Source: Sparassis latifolia (Eukaryota; Basidiomycota; Agaricomycetes; Polyporales; Sparassidaceae). From it: DNA of 64,000 nt. The notes under the pieces were generated by a model. The model was not told the origin of the DNA and did no database searches. It saw only the letters and a list, made by a program, of their open reading frames with translations. The DNA is taken from positions 1,550,001-1,614,000 of the forward strand of contig CM031559.1 of NCBI GenBank assembly GCA_018466975.1, written 5' to 3'. Position numbers and translations under genes: made by a program. Numbering within the stretch: position 1 is the stretch's first letter; each line of letters starts with the position of its first letter. Shown here piece after piece: positions 1 to 11,889 of this stretch.

Positions 1-2927
1 GTTCCTCTGGAAATACGTCGGGTTCGACCGCAGGCCACTCCGAGATTTTACGGCGATTTACGCAGAAACTCATCTTCTCGTTTTGCATGTGTATGCGCAT
101 GTGTGCGGAGAACAGAATAAAAATTCCAGAGATGCGCAGCGAAGTTGCCTCTATGGTATTCACTATCTGTGCTGGAAGTGCGTGTAAACTCTGTTGGCAT
201 TTCTGATTGATTCCTTGTGCGTACGCGTTGTATTACGCCTCTGGAGCCGCAACACGTGCTGGAAGAGAACAATAACGTGACGGCGTACTCGATGCGCAAT
301 TCAAATATAAAGTGCGACGAGGCAAAGGTCACCCGCAGGAGAAGCATCCGTAGGACGAACCAGCGACTGAGCTATAGAGTTCGTCTGACCAGCATGGGGC
401 CACATGGAACTTGAAAGACCGATTCCTTTGCAAGTTCTTGATACATTTCCTGCTCAAACGTCGCCTTGAAGGGATGCACTTTCTTCGACAGAAATATTCT
501 TTTGATATCCTAAGATTAAAATTAAGCGACACCGAGTAACAGAATAATTAGCTTAGCTGCATCATATGGTAACGAGAAGAACGCAAGCCAGACTTAGCCA
601 TGGCCATTGATGATGAGCGGCTTGCCATAGACCTTGGTTCGCATACCGAGCGGAGTCATCGAGTGCACCGTCGTGCAACTAGTGCGCCAACTGGTTATGT
701 ATGTGGTCCCCGGGTGGTATCTTCAGAGACAGGCTTCTCACCATCCAGTCGGCGGTGATACTTCCCTTCCGAATCTATGCTGAAACTAGCGGGTGTGGTA
801 CGCGAGATGCATTGTCACATCTGACCACGGGTTTGGAGATGAGGTCGATCTCATTGCAACTTATACGAAGTGTTGTCGTCGTCCGGGTTCACTTCCTAGA
901 CAGTCTGTAATAATACGTTCGTTCGCGGACATTAAACATCACGAGTAAAGACAAAGACGAAGTACACGCACAATGCACCCCGTGGTTCTGCCGCATCTTG
1001 TATCAAAAGGCAGAATAGGTACATGTGCAGACCTGACAGCATGGTTCAATCACCTTAGGTACGATGTACTCCGTTAGCGACCATACCCGCATCTTTATCT
1101 GGCAAATTAACCTCACTTTCGAGTGACACCAAGTACATCCAAATACGATGCTCCCAATTATCTCACGCAGTCATTTGTTAGCGAAAGCATCGCCAGATCC
1201 ATAATCACCAAAAAGGCAGTGGTGTATGTACCGACGGTCTAGCAGGACGGTAGTCTGTCACTGCATTAAAATTGGCCACGACTAGGTATATCGGTCAAAT
1301 TGTGACAGAATTGCGCCTCGAAATTAGGGGAAATGCAGAAGCGTGAGGAGAGAGAGGGGCGTATCGAGGTGTAGAGACAATAGAGAATATGAAGATAAGA
1401 TAATGTGGAGATCACGACGCACATACTACTGCCAGCCGCTTGTCCGGAAGAATGATGCGCGGGCCGCGACTTGAAGGACGCCACGGTTAAGCTCTATACG
1501 GTTCGGGCTCAGACACCAGATCGTTCACTTTAGCGTGGCTGCCAAATCTCATGTTACAACCGAGATTGCAATGGACAGTTACGAGCGAAGAGTTACGAAC
1601 TGGACAATCCCAAATGTGGTGGTAGTTTATTCATGCGGGATGCAATGCGATTGTGGTCTGAAAATGGATAGAATTGCCAACCAAGTGAACAGTCTATTCC
1701 AGCACAATGATCTGCTAGTCAGTTTAAGTGCGCGAAGCACAAGTCTGTTCACGGAGGCGGAGCGAATATCCATGTCCGCACGAGAAACGTACTGCTGAAT
1801 ACTTACCAATCATTTCTAACGGCCATCGGTCTTCAATCTGCGCCGACTGTGCAGGATGCTCAGCCGAGGACAGGAGCATCCCATCTATTGTGTATCGGGT
1901 CCATTCTTGCGTGTCTATTGTCGAGTTAGCCGTGACCACACTTATTGTGGCCATAGTCGGGTTAGCATCGACATAAGGAGTCACACTCACTAACAAATAT
2001 TTCTTTCAGTAATAACAGATTCTCCACACATAAACGGCGCCAGTTACTTCTTCATTCGTCAATAGCGCGCTCAATAGCGGCCCATTGTTATTGGATGACG
2101 TCATCAAGAGACGTCCAATATCCTCGACTTCTTGCATGTCCCGAAGATAGACTGCTTCGTTGTAAAGTTGAGTCTAGTTTTCCTGCCAGTGCACCACCAA
2201 CGCTTAAAATGAGACCCGGGCTCGCCACCGTGACTGATGCCTGATGGCAGCATTCACGGCGTCCATCTGTCGTTCGACGTGAAACAGACTACACCGTGAT
2301 CAAGCACTGTACTTGGGTCCTGAGTTCGCGTGTACTATGACATTTACATGCCGTGAGTTGCCACAAATTCTAAGACGAAGATGTACTGCGTACCAAGGTA
2401 ATGAAGCGGCGTGATCGGTCACTCGCAAGTTCGCAACCGAGAGAAGGACGCCACACGCCACTGTGTATGGAACACAGTTGCCCAGGTATTGACATAGCGC
2501 GTGCCTGAGAAGGCCTGACTCGGACTGCTTTCGCATGGAGCATTGACACGGTAAGTTTTGGCTAACCTTCTGTGCATGCATGCATGCGTACCTCCAGCTG
2601 CAGGCGTTGACGGCAAACGAGAAAGGCGCTCGTCGGAGGCGCTGTCGGCGTCTAATCGTATTCTACGGAGTCTATGACTACTTCATCCATGCCCGACTTG
2701 TCAGTGTCAGATAGAACATTGTGTTGGCGAAGAATGTAATGATAGACCAGGCATGGAGGATTGGGTGTGGATATTGTTGGAGACATGCAAATCAAGATGA
2801 TATATGCTTTAGATTACACTCAACATTCGACTTTCACTCGCACACGTACACCTGTCGACAAACAAGGCATCAACCAAACCTCACGATGTGGAGCTGGTCG
2901 CACGGTCACAGTGAGGGCCTTCGCATC
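1..2927. other. Region without a supportable gene
   Basis: Only short open frames occur on either strand, none with a recognisable motif or a plausible chain of spliced exons. Base composition resembles the intergenic DNA elsewhere in the window. No tRNA or repeat array was noticed. Confidence 0.5.
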
Positions 2928-3897
2928 TCAAAAACGACCGCCTGAATAGAAGGAAGGGTGTCAGCGTCAGAATTGTGCAAGCACACGCAAGCGCAAAACG
3001 TGCGCCGCAAGCGGAGCGGACAAGCAGAAGAGTACTTACCAGTCAGGTTACTGAATTCGCTGGAGACCGCATTACTGATGTTGCTCTTGGTAGAGTCATC
3101 CTACGTGCCAGTGCCAACATTAGTAACTTACGCGTAAAAGGTAAGAATAGACTCACGAGGTTCGATCCGAAGCGGTTTGCAACGCTGCCAACGGCGCTCT
3201 GGATGCCTTCCTCGAGGAAGTCTCCGCCGCCGGACGAGCCAGCGCCGTACTTCGAACCGGTAGAGCCGCCAGTCTGCGAGCTGGAGTTGGCTCCGCCGAA
3301 ACCGCTGTTTTGCGAGCCAGAGTAGTTTCCACCCAAGCTGCCGCCTTGGTTCCCGCTGTCGTAGTTGCTGCCCTGGTTCCCGCTGCCGTAGTTGCTGCCC
3401 TGGTTCCCGCTGCTGTAGTTGCTGTCATCGTTGTTCCCGCCGAAACTACTCTTCTGGTTTCCACCGCGGTTTCCTCCGCTGTACTGGTTATCGTCGCTGC
3501 CACCCAAGCTGTTGTTGCCGCCAAAGTTGCCGCTGTCGTTCCCGCCGAAGTTGTTGCTGTCATTTCCACCGAAGTCACTACCTTGGTTCCTGCCGCCGAA
3601 GCTGCTGTTGTCATTTCCCCCACCGAAGCTTCCGCCCTGCCCTCCACCGAGGTTTCCGCCCTGCCCTCCACCGAGGGTTCCACCCTGCCCCCCACCGAAG
3701 CTTTCACCCTGCCCCCCACCGAAGCTTCCGCCATGCCCCCCACCGAAGCTTCCACCCTGCCCTCCACCGAAGCTCCCTTGGTTCTGGTTTCCACTGTCGA
3801 AACCCCCGCTCTGGTTGTCGTTATACCCGCGTCCCCCACCTCGGCCTCCACCGCGTCCGCCAAAGTCACCGCCGTTGTCGTCGTCGTAGTTGGACAT
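2928..3897 (-). CDS. Glycine-rich low-complexity protein, 271 aa
   Basis: Three exons can be joined in phase: 3157-3897, 3040-3100 and a last 14-nt exon 2928-2941. All junctions are GT-AG. The start is the first ATG, followed by MSNYDDDNGGDFGGRGGG. Residues 1-215 are almost entirely Gly, Ser, Asn, Gln and Asp. They contain RGG-like runs near the N-terminus, then about seven tandem FGGGQGGS-type octapeptides, then GNQGSNY-type repeats. The C-terminal 45 residues (from FLEEGIQSAVG) are not low-complexity and could form a short amphipathic helix. No signal peptide or membrane segment is visible. RGG/FGG composition is typical of RNA-binding or phase-separating proteins, but no RNA-binding fold is present, so function is not assigned. 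The antisense strand is open in Pro/Val-rich frames, which is a by-product of codon bias. Confidence 0.75.
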
Positions 3898-4941
3898 TGT
3901 AAGTAGAAGGTAGTCGCGTAAGATAGGCTTGAGGGACCGCCTCTACGAGTGCATTCTTATAGGTCCTACCGCGGCCTGTGCAAACATGCAGGAAGTACTC
4001 GGAGTCCGGCACTAAACGGCATTGAGCTGGGGAAATCGTTCGGTCGATATGATCGATAGAACGATGATGTCAGCGAGGACAAATGGTTAAACGTTATGGA
4101 ACGGGAATAGAGTCAGGTCCCAACACGTCCACGGGGTACTGCACCGTCCGAGACCAAGAGTTCCTGGGACGATCTGCCAATTTGAACCAGGGCCAACACT
4201 GCAACTGCTGTACGCTGGAATGCACGCAGGTCAGCCGACGACAGTATTGCCTATTCCGACACGACGGTGCGGTGCGATCTTCCAGGTCGCTTCAAGAGTG
4301 CACAGACTTATAGGAAAACGAGTCGCCGAGTGTTATGTAGGTCACGGATAATTATTTGATACGAATGGTCAATTGCAAGGAATGACTCACATAGTCACGC
4401 CATTTTTGAGAAAGAAGACCGATTGTCTGGTTTAGGTCTGGTTATATCTGAGGTGCCGTAATGCGCACCCCTTGTGCATCCACCTGCTACCGTGAATACC
4501 TTCAGTGCCAACCGGATGCAATCCACCGATAAAGACTACCAAAGCTACTTGCCTCCGTGCTGTACTGCGAGATGTTGAATAATCGGGCGCAACGGGAGAA
4601 CGACATCGGCCGCCAACTTGAAGGAGGTCGAATGTCATTCACTCAGCAGGAATTTCCGACTGCATAATTTCCTGACAGTACTTACTTGCATGTTCCCTCG
4701 AACAAATATTCAGTCGGTGGTTCGGACGGGAACTGATGCACGGTGGAGGATGCGCTAGCCAGTCACTTCTGCCACCGTTCACCAGCACGTGATCGCCAAT
4801 AGCTGAGCCTGGCTGGGATGACATCAGAAGTTGGTAAGGCCTCGAAATCCGACGTACTCCGCGCCGAGATTGAGTGTTATTTAGCGAGCTCAACGTCGAC
4901 GAATAGCCTTTCCTCGTCGTACATTACCTCTCCTCGTCGCC
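3898..4941. other. Intergenic region upstream of SOD and the glycine-rich gene
   Basis: This is the shared upstream region of two divergently transcribed genes (minus-strand gene ending at 3897, plus-strand SOD starting at 4942). Small open frames at 4083-4313 and 4432-4893 show no recognisable motif. Promoters for both genes should lie here, but no defined element was identified. Confidence 0.4.
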
Positions 4942-6004
4942 ATGTCCGTTCTCACCGTTGTACGCACTGCGACGCGTGGTCGTGTCGCCCCCCGTCTGGC
5001 TGCCACGCTCTCGCTCTCCGCGAGGTCTATCCACACGCTCCCCGAGCTCGACTATGCGTACGATGTTCGTATCTCACACTAGAGGTGTTTTATAGTTTGT
5101 ATTTTCCTCATGCGCGATTGCGGTTCCCATTTGCAGGCACTCGAGCCGCATATTTCTGGCCAGATCATGAAGCTGCACCACACGAAGCACCATCAGGCAT
5201 ACGTTAACGGTCTGAATGCAGCCGAGGAGAGCTACGCCAAGGCGCACTCGCCCAAGGAGCAAATCAAGCTCCAACCTGCGCTCAAGTTCAATGGCGGTGG
5301 TGCGTAACATCTCTGCCAATTCTCCTATCTGAAGTGCTAGCGCGTCGCTAATGCGGCGACGCGCTTGCAGGACACATTAACCACTCTCTGTTCTGGAAGA
5401 ACCTTGTACCCGCCTCCCAGGGTGGTGGACAGCTTTCTGCTGGTCCGCTTAAAGATGCCATTGGTGCTGACTTCGGCGGGTTGGACGGTCAGTACACTTC
5501 CGCGATACGGAACCCCTGAGCAGCGTGTACTCTGACCCCGATACCTCACAGCGCTGAAGAAGAAATTGAACACTACCACTGCTGCTATCCAGGGCTCCGG
5601 CTGGGGTTGGCTCGGCTACAACCCGAACACGAAGAAGCTTGAGATTGTCACCACTGCCAACCAAGATCCTCTCCTCTGTCAGTGATCGTGCTTCTGCTGT
5701 GTACTGATCGTGTCTGATTCTCATGATTCCAGCTCACCTCCCTATCATTGGCATTGACATCTGGGAGCATGTGCGTCCACTCGTTCAGGTGTAAAATGGT
5801 TTGAACCGCGGATTGCTTATGCACTCCCTTCTTCCAGGCCTTCTACTTGCAGTACCTCAACGTGAAGCCTGACGTAAGTTTACTTTGTTATAATCAATGG
5901 ATCGTGTATTGACTCCGACCATACTCTTCTAGTATCTGAACGCGATTTGGAACGTCATCAACTTCAAGGAGGCTGAGCGCCGCTACGTCGAGGCCACGAA
6001 GTAG
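4942..6004 (+). CDS. SOD2: Mitochondrial Mn/Fe superoxide dismutase
   Basis: Converts superoxide to O2 and H2O2, probably in the mitochondrial matrix. Seven exons join in phase to 224 aa: 4942-5064, 5137-5299, 5371-5487, 5552-5677, 5733-5770, 5838-5873, 5933-6004. The first ~30 residues are Arg/Ser/Ala-rich without acids ([17 protein letters not shown]...), as in a mitochondrial presequence, followed by [15 protein letters not shown] at the start of the mature domain. Family hallmarks are [13 protein letters not shown] (first metal His), [11 protein letters not shown] (second His), GSGWGWLGY, and DIWEHAFYLQY carrying the Asp and His ligands. The C-terminus ends [15 protein letters not shown] as in full-length enzymes. 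All four metal ligands are present, so it should be active. Mn rather than Fe is inferred from eukaryotic mitochondrial homologues. Confidence 0.95.
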
Positions 6005-6447
6005 ATATTTGTCTCTCGATGCCGCATGGAATGCATGCACGGAAGGTTGTACTGGAAAGCATTTGTGGAGCGAGAGTGGCCACGAACTGTTTAGCAAAAG
6101 CATCTATCTGTAACATTTGAACATGATCTGAAAGTTAACCTTTCGCCACATGTTGCCGTACCAAGCCGGAATAGGGTTAGGTTTTGATAATCTTACGTTC
6201 AATCAGGTACTTCAACTTGCCGTTCACCGTCTTTATCATTGGCTTCGCCGTCGAGAACAGTGAGCAGCGAAAAATTTTCCGGTTCTGCCATCATCCTGAA
6301 CCAATATTTCGGAGGTTGTGAGTCTCGACGCCGTCAAGGCTTCGGAGCTTAGTGCCCACGCCTACTCCCGTGCCGTGAAATCACTACCAGCTCTTGTGCA
6401 GAGATCAAGCTCAGGCTGTCTAAAACAAACATTTCCTGTACGCTAGA
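6005..6447. other. Intergenic, SOD 3' region and F-box gene upstream region
   Basis: About 440 bases with no coding continuity. It probably holds the SOD 3' UTR and the promoter of the next gene. Nothing else was seen. Confidence 0.4.
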
Positions 6448-8091
6448 ATGGAGTTGATGAAATGGTCCAGTGAGTGAGATTTGCTCAAGCCTCACGCCCT
6501 TAGGCTAGCTCACTCGCCTTGCAGCTCCAGAGCGCCGTGACGGCAATAGAAACCTATCGATAATACCCAACGAGATATACCTCGAAGTGTTTGACCATTT
6601 CCAGATTCCGCTGGATGTCACAGAGCCGGAATATAAAACCATCCTGTCAAATCTCTGTCTCGTTTGTCGCTTCTTTCACTCCGTGTGTTTGCCGCGTCTA
6701 TTCAAGCAGCTCAATATATCGATGGAGACTCCTTCTCGCTGGACATGGTTTAACGACCTCCGAAAAGGGGACCTTAGGAGCACCGAGATTGGAAGCTATG
6801 TCAGAAGTTGTAGGTTCCACGAATGGAACCACGCTTCAAGAGAGCCTATCCCAGCCTTTTGGGCGAAGATGCCGCAGACGATAACGCTGCTTACCCGTCT
6901 CACATCGCTCGAATTGTCGAACTCGAGGATCTCGCTAAGTATCATTGATACCATCGTCGGGCTGACGAGCTTGAGGAAGGTCAGCATACGCGACAGCTTC
7001 TTTGACCTCTTACCGCAGGAGCATATCTTCCCTCCCGTCCATCCACGATTGACACACTTCGCGTTACGTGGTAACTACGACGCTTCGCCGTACTTCCCCA
7101 TTATTCGTGCCTGTACGGGTCCCACGATTCTGCAGGCGCTACGTACGGACGAATGGCATCTCGTTCGCGACTTCCTTGCTGAACATCTGGATTACGCCGT
7201 TCAGGAGTTGTACCTTCTTGGCGTCACTGAATGGGCGTGCCCCACTGCAGAACTATGTCGCTTGCTAAAACGTACTCCACATCTGACCCGACTTGTACTC
7301 GAAAATACCTGTAATGCGCAGGTATTCACACTACCAGCAACGGCTTTGAAACATTTGCGGTCTATCGATGGCCCTCCGGAGCTGCTCCTCAAACTGGTAC
7401 CCGGGAGACCGGTCGAAATATTGCACCTTCAGCTCGGGTTCTCCCGCGACGTGCAGACCGCGCACAGCGTCTTGAATTCACTGAAACAATCCACTGCTGA
7501 TATCACGACATTATCTATCTCCTACTACACCTTCGCCCAAGCTCAACAAACCTTCAAGGAATATGTGCCTCGTCTCAGGATACTTAGCTTACATTTTGGT
7601 CCCGATCTCACTATGCAACAGATTCCGGTATGTCAAGTCTTATATTCTACTGTACCCCCGCGGTGATCAAGTCTTTCCAGATTCTATGTCACCAATGGGC
7701 AGGTATTCCACCCCTCAGATCGCTTCATCTAATTTTCTTCTCCAACCCCGTTTATGGGCACTCCCCACTGGACTTCAATCTTCGGAAGCAACATAAATTG
7801 ATTAGGAGCCACCTTGCAGACGTGGCGCCTACTGCGACGTGCATGTCCTTTGGCATGCTCATCCGCTGGCATCGCATAGAACTGGTAGGGGGAGACTGCA
7901 GCTGGATACCCAAACTTAAGTGTCCTCGCGAAATGATGAAACACAAGCTAGTACTGGGGGCAGAATTATGGGATCGTGTGTACGTGCAAGATTTTAATGG
8001 GTTCTTCGAGGGTCTATTTGCGGCCAGCGAGATGACCCCGAGTTTGGAGTGGATGTTTCGCGGCCCTGTGGATGAAGGGCAAGACTTGTGA
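6448..8091 (+). CDS. F-box protein, 511 aa
   Basis: Likely substrate adaptor of an SCF ubiquitin ligase. Three exons: 6448-6469, 6525-7627, 7681-8091, all GT-AG and in phase. The long open frame alone would start inside the F-box. Adding the short exon MELMKWS followed by a 55-nt intron gives an ATG start and a complete F-box, roughly residues 18-60 (IIPNEIYLEVFDHF ... LVCRFFHSVCLPRLFKQL). The remainder has irregular leucine-rich stretches (e.g. LTRLTSLELSNSRIS, PHLTRLVLENT), as in agaricomycete F-box/LRR-like proteins. No transmembrane segment. Such F-box proteins belong to large, fast-evolving families, so the substrate cannot be predicted. Confidence 0.85.
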
Positions 8092-8639
8092 TGGGTTGCC
8101 GCTGCTGATGGGTGCGCAGATGTCTTTGATGTTTCCCCTTCTGATGTCTCGCGTGCATTCGCCAGGGCTGTGCATGTTGGAGGCCCGAGTAATGTATTTC
8201 CGACAGCGCATAATGGTGGGCCATCAAGTGTGCCGGCTTCCTGTGGACGCCATATGCGTTGACTCGGATGTGGCCTCGGGTTGTGGTCGGTTGATTGACA
8301 GCTGCTGATATTTAACTACACAGGTCCTCATGTATAATATCCATGCATGTATGTATGTATCGATATCTCGTCTATGCGTATATGATAGCTGGCCTCTATC
8401 AAACGTGTACATATGATGCAGTCCGAGTTAACCATTCTAGTTTGGGCCGTGCCACCTCCGCGATCAGAAACAATTGTGTATGAGCGAAAACGTGGATCAA
8501 GAACGCCCCTCCTGTCTCGCCAATGCTTTTGACACCATCGTTACGTCCGAGACCGGAGACCATCAGTGCAAGCTCTGCTATCGCGGCAGCTATATGCGAC
8601 CCCGAGTTTGTCGTCTGCCTGAATGCATCTCAGGAAGCG
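8092..8639. other. Intergenic between convergent genes
   Basis: Between the F-box gene (+) and the methyltransferase (-), whose 3' ends face each other. A 57-codon plus-strand open frame at 8480-8653 contains Cys-rich residues (CKLCYRG ... CRLPEC), but it overlaps the methyltransferase stop region and is not convincing as a gene. Confidence 0.35.
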
Positions 8640-9761
8640 TCATAGAATCCTGACGCTCCAGATGAGCATGTGCTGTCCACGTTGTCTGCTTAAGCTGTAC
8701 GGGTGCTCTTCACGCTTGACCTCCGTGACGACGCGTGTCTCCGCAAATTCCGCCCCTTCCGCCTCTGCGAAAACCTTCTTCCACAATAATGGCCAGGATG
8801 TCGTGGAGTGCCCGTAGCGAGTTCTATACATGCATTATGCATCATGAGCAACCGGTACATGTTAAGCAGAGCAGCAAGCACGCTGCGCACCTGCCAAGGT
8901 GGTCGTCGATCATGCCCTCGTGCTCGAGACCAGAGTGCCGCCCAAACACGATGGCACCGGGCTCATGCTTGAGCAACGCGGCCACACGGAGAGCAATTGC
9001 GTACTGCGTTGTCTCATCGAACAAGTGGAATAGCGCGCCCGTGTAGATGTGCATCACTGTGCCCTGTAGTTGAACAAGCTCCGTAACGGTTGAGATGTCT
9101 GCAGATCCTGGAGTGCGCGCGTCGAAGGATACGGGCACGCTGAATATGTCGGAGGTAAAGAAGTGGATGGGGCAGGTCGCGGCGTCCTGGTAGAGCTTGT
9201 AGCCATCGTCGATATACTCCTGTCGGAGGTCGCACCCGAGAATCTGTGGGGCGGGGTAACCGTCGAATGCGAGCTTGCGCACGTCGGTGCCCACTGCGAG
9301 ATGAAAATCAGACCTGTGCTCTGAGAGTAGGGGACGTGTGTACTCACTGCAGCACCCGATATCAAGGAAGATCGTGTTGCCGGATCTTCCTGCGTTGAGC
9401 ACCGCTGAGTACACAGGATTTGCCGACGCCATGAGGCTCACATGATGAAAGCTACGTATACAAGGGTATGGGTATCTCTCGCTGACGACGGGTTGATATC
9501 AGTTATACTCCAAACATCAGCAGAGACGGAGCGTACTATGCTCTTCACGCAGACCACTGATCAGATCATCTATCCTGCACATAATGGGTATGCAACGCAC
9601 CCTTTCTGCACCGCGAGGATCTTCCGCCGTAGCTCTTGGTCGTCTGGTGAGACGAGTGCATGCAGGAAAGTCAACTGCGTCTCGGACAATACCAATAACG
9701 ATGAATCTAATGCAGGTACCAATTCCCTCGGGACTTGCGCTTCACGAGTGATTTGAAACAT
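8640..9761 (-). CDS. Class I SAM-dependent methyltransferase, 293 aa
   Basis: Four exons in phase: 9601-9761, 9348-9481, 8891-9293, 8640-8823. The first exon reads MFQITREAQVPRELVP...LSETQLTFLHALV, followed by RYPYPCIRSF. The SAM-binding motif I is FLDIGCCMGTDVRK near residue 90 and is completed only by splicing across the 9294-9347 intron. GCDLRQEYIDDGYKLY follows at the second strand, then FFTSDIF. The tail has the block GLEHEGMIDDHLG and, after the last intron, RYGHSTTSW. This matches a widespread fungal family of methyltransferase-domain proteins, some of which lie in secondary-metabolite clusters. No other biosynthetic gene is adjacent here, so substrate and pathway are unknown. The start is the first ATG, and the N-terminal helix block matches the family layout. 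Confidence 0.88.
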
Positions 9762-9899
9762 TCTTACACTGCAGGAAACCTCACAGAGAGTGCGGAATTT
9801 TGAACGTCACTGAACCACTGTACGAACTTGAGGTAGGGGCCGAACTACATGAGTTGTAGGCTAAGATTCCTTTGCAAAAGCAAAGGAGTACCAAAAACT

Positions 9900-9982
9900 T
9901 CCCTCGAGCCGGGATCGAACCAGCGACCTCAAGATAAATATCCAATTACAGTCTCGCGCTCTTCCAACTGAGCTATCGAGGG
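9900..9982 (-). tRNA. tRNA-Tyr (anticodon GTA) with a short intron
   Basis: Read on the minus strand, it folds as a cloverleaf. The 7-bp acceptor stem is CCCTCGA/TCGAGGG with discriminator A. The D arm is GCTCAGTTGGAAGAGC. The anticodon arm is CGAGA-CTGTAA..A-TCTTG, interrupted by about 10 nt one base 3' of the GTA anticodon. The T arm contains GGTTCGATCC. Eukaryotic tRNA-Tyr genes typically carry an intron at this position. The intron is about 9945-9936, with exact edges uncertain by one base. Confidence 0.95.
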
Positions 9983-11889
9983 CCTCCAACGTTCTCAGGA
10001 GCAAACAGTTTCACAGACGAAAGCGATACGCCAATACACGGGCGGGAAGGCGATTTTTATCCATGCCGCTAGACCACCGTTTGACCGATGCACTGTAATG
10101 GGGGAGGACGCGGACGTGCACTCCTCTGCGAAAAGTGAGTACTGTGGAAAATGTCGTACTGCCGCACCCGTGCCACGGGCATTTTGCCAGTGTGTTCACT
10201 GCATTTGCGGTGTTGAGGTAATCCTCGATGCTCATCTTGATGCCTGTGCACCTGGGCAAGTGACATCACCGGTACTGGCGGCCCTCTACATTTGTTGCAC
10301 TGAGATTCCATCTCTCGCCTCGACGCACGCCGCCGAGCGGGCTGAACGCGCCTGGGTTGCTGCCTGTCAAGCTCGATGGTGGCCAGCGACGACGATGACA
10401 CGGCTCGTCTGTGCGAGCGTCAAGTGCCTTATGAAACCTGTGAGGGAGTTGAAGTCAGCGTGGGGAGTCGAAATGGAAACATAAACTGCTTACTCAATGT
10501 AGGCCCGTTCGAAGTATTCCGTTGCTTATAATAACGAATGTGGGAAACTGTTCGTAATAATTATCATATAATTGCCCAAGCACTCACTCTGGCAGGAACA
10601 TATTCTGAACAGGATCATAGTGAAGTCCCTGCCCAAAAAGACACGGGGAGCGGCATCTTGGTAGGAAGGCCCTGTAAGTAGTTTCCAGGTCTGGAGAAGG
10701 AAGAGGGCAACATGCAGTATCCGACCATGCTGTCCCCTGCTTGTGAGGAAGTGTGAGGTAGGTATGGACCACTCCCACGGGCAGAAAGCTTCCGGCTCGA
10801 CGGGGCTGTTGCAATAGCTAGGGCTGGCGATCGAGGATGGAGCTACGACCAGCAGGCTGAACAAAGACGATGAGTCCCGCGGTTCTGGCGAAGAAACACA
10901 CTACAAACAAGGAGGCTTGCTCATCGCATCCAAGAGTGCGTCAAATTCATAGTCAACCATGAAGTATCCCACTGTGATATTTGATAGGCTGGTGGGTTGG
11001 GCGTGTGTGCGTGGAGGTGGGGATGTCGACGAGAACAAAACCAACGAGCCTCGGGTTCGTTGAATTAAGATATACGTCCCGTGCATCCGAGAACGCATTG
11101 AATTCACCGTCAGTCGAGTAGTTTTCCACTGCAAAATTAGATAGATTAGACCTCGAGTTTCGAGTGCAGAAGATCATGGCAACAATGGGCGGAAGTGATT
11201 TCCTTTGGAGCACAGGCAGGGATGGACCTAACATGTCGAGCATCAGGTGCAGTCATAATAAGAGTATCCTCCTGTACTTACATTCCTTTGTCATGTGGTC
11301 GCATCTTTGGTTCGTCACCTTCTTGTAAATAGAGTGAATCATTATTAGAAGTGACGATGGGGGAGGGGCGTCCAGGGCCATTGGCACGGTGAGAAGTAGT
11401 ACACCACTATCTTGTACCAGTTATCACCAGGAGATCGAGCTGAGACTGCAACAAAATAGTGGCGTATACGCGTCTTCCGCGAATTTTGAACGGGCCACAT
11501 CTTCAGCAGAGAAAAAATCTATCCAGGAACAACGTACAAGGAATCGTTCATCATCTTCTCGTGTCATCCCGACGTGTGGCTGTAACTTCAACTTGCCAGA
11601 TTTCTCTTGCTCTGTGGCATGCGAACTTCCACGACCTGACAGGTTGTGTAAAAAAAACAGAGCATGCTGATCGCGTCTTACGCGTTAATCACCGATAAGC
11701 AACCTCTCGGAAAAGAAAATGATATGCCATCAGTCCGATGTATTGCACTATTCCTCGCGCACCGTCACTTGCCTCGGCGAGAATCGACGGAACTACATGA
11801 TACAGCCATGGATAATACAACGTCTCCAGTTTAGAAAAGCCTAATGGAGGTAATATTGACTGCTAAGCTCAGACACCAGCATAAGCACA
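9983..11889. other. Long stretch without a confident gene
   Basis: Open frames exist on the minus strand (10069-10401 and 10526-11243) and the plus strand (10098-10484). None shows a recognisable domain or an exon chain that I could join. The stretch includes a diverged direct duplication of about 65 bp (10919-10985 and 11081-11150). It also probably holds the promoter of the JmjC gene. Confidence 0.35.

Noticed and set aside
3310..3906. Long plus-strand Pro/Val/Ala-rich open frames opposite the glycine-rich gene
   Set aside because: They are complementary-strand shadows of GGC/GGT-rich codons. The minus-strand frame has an ATG, splice sites and a sensible end.
6587..6589. GTG at 6587 as start of the F-box protein
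   Set aside because: It would begin inside the F-box. An upstream 22-nt exon with ATG and a GTGAGT...TTGCAG intron restores the whole domain.
10069..10484. Overlapping 110- and 128-codon frames on opposite strands
   Set aside because: Neither shows a motif, a convincing start context or joinable exons. The Cys-rich plus-strand frame (YCGKCRTAAPVPRAFCQCVHC) has no regular zinc-ligand spacing.
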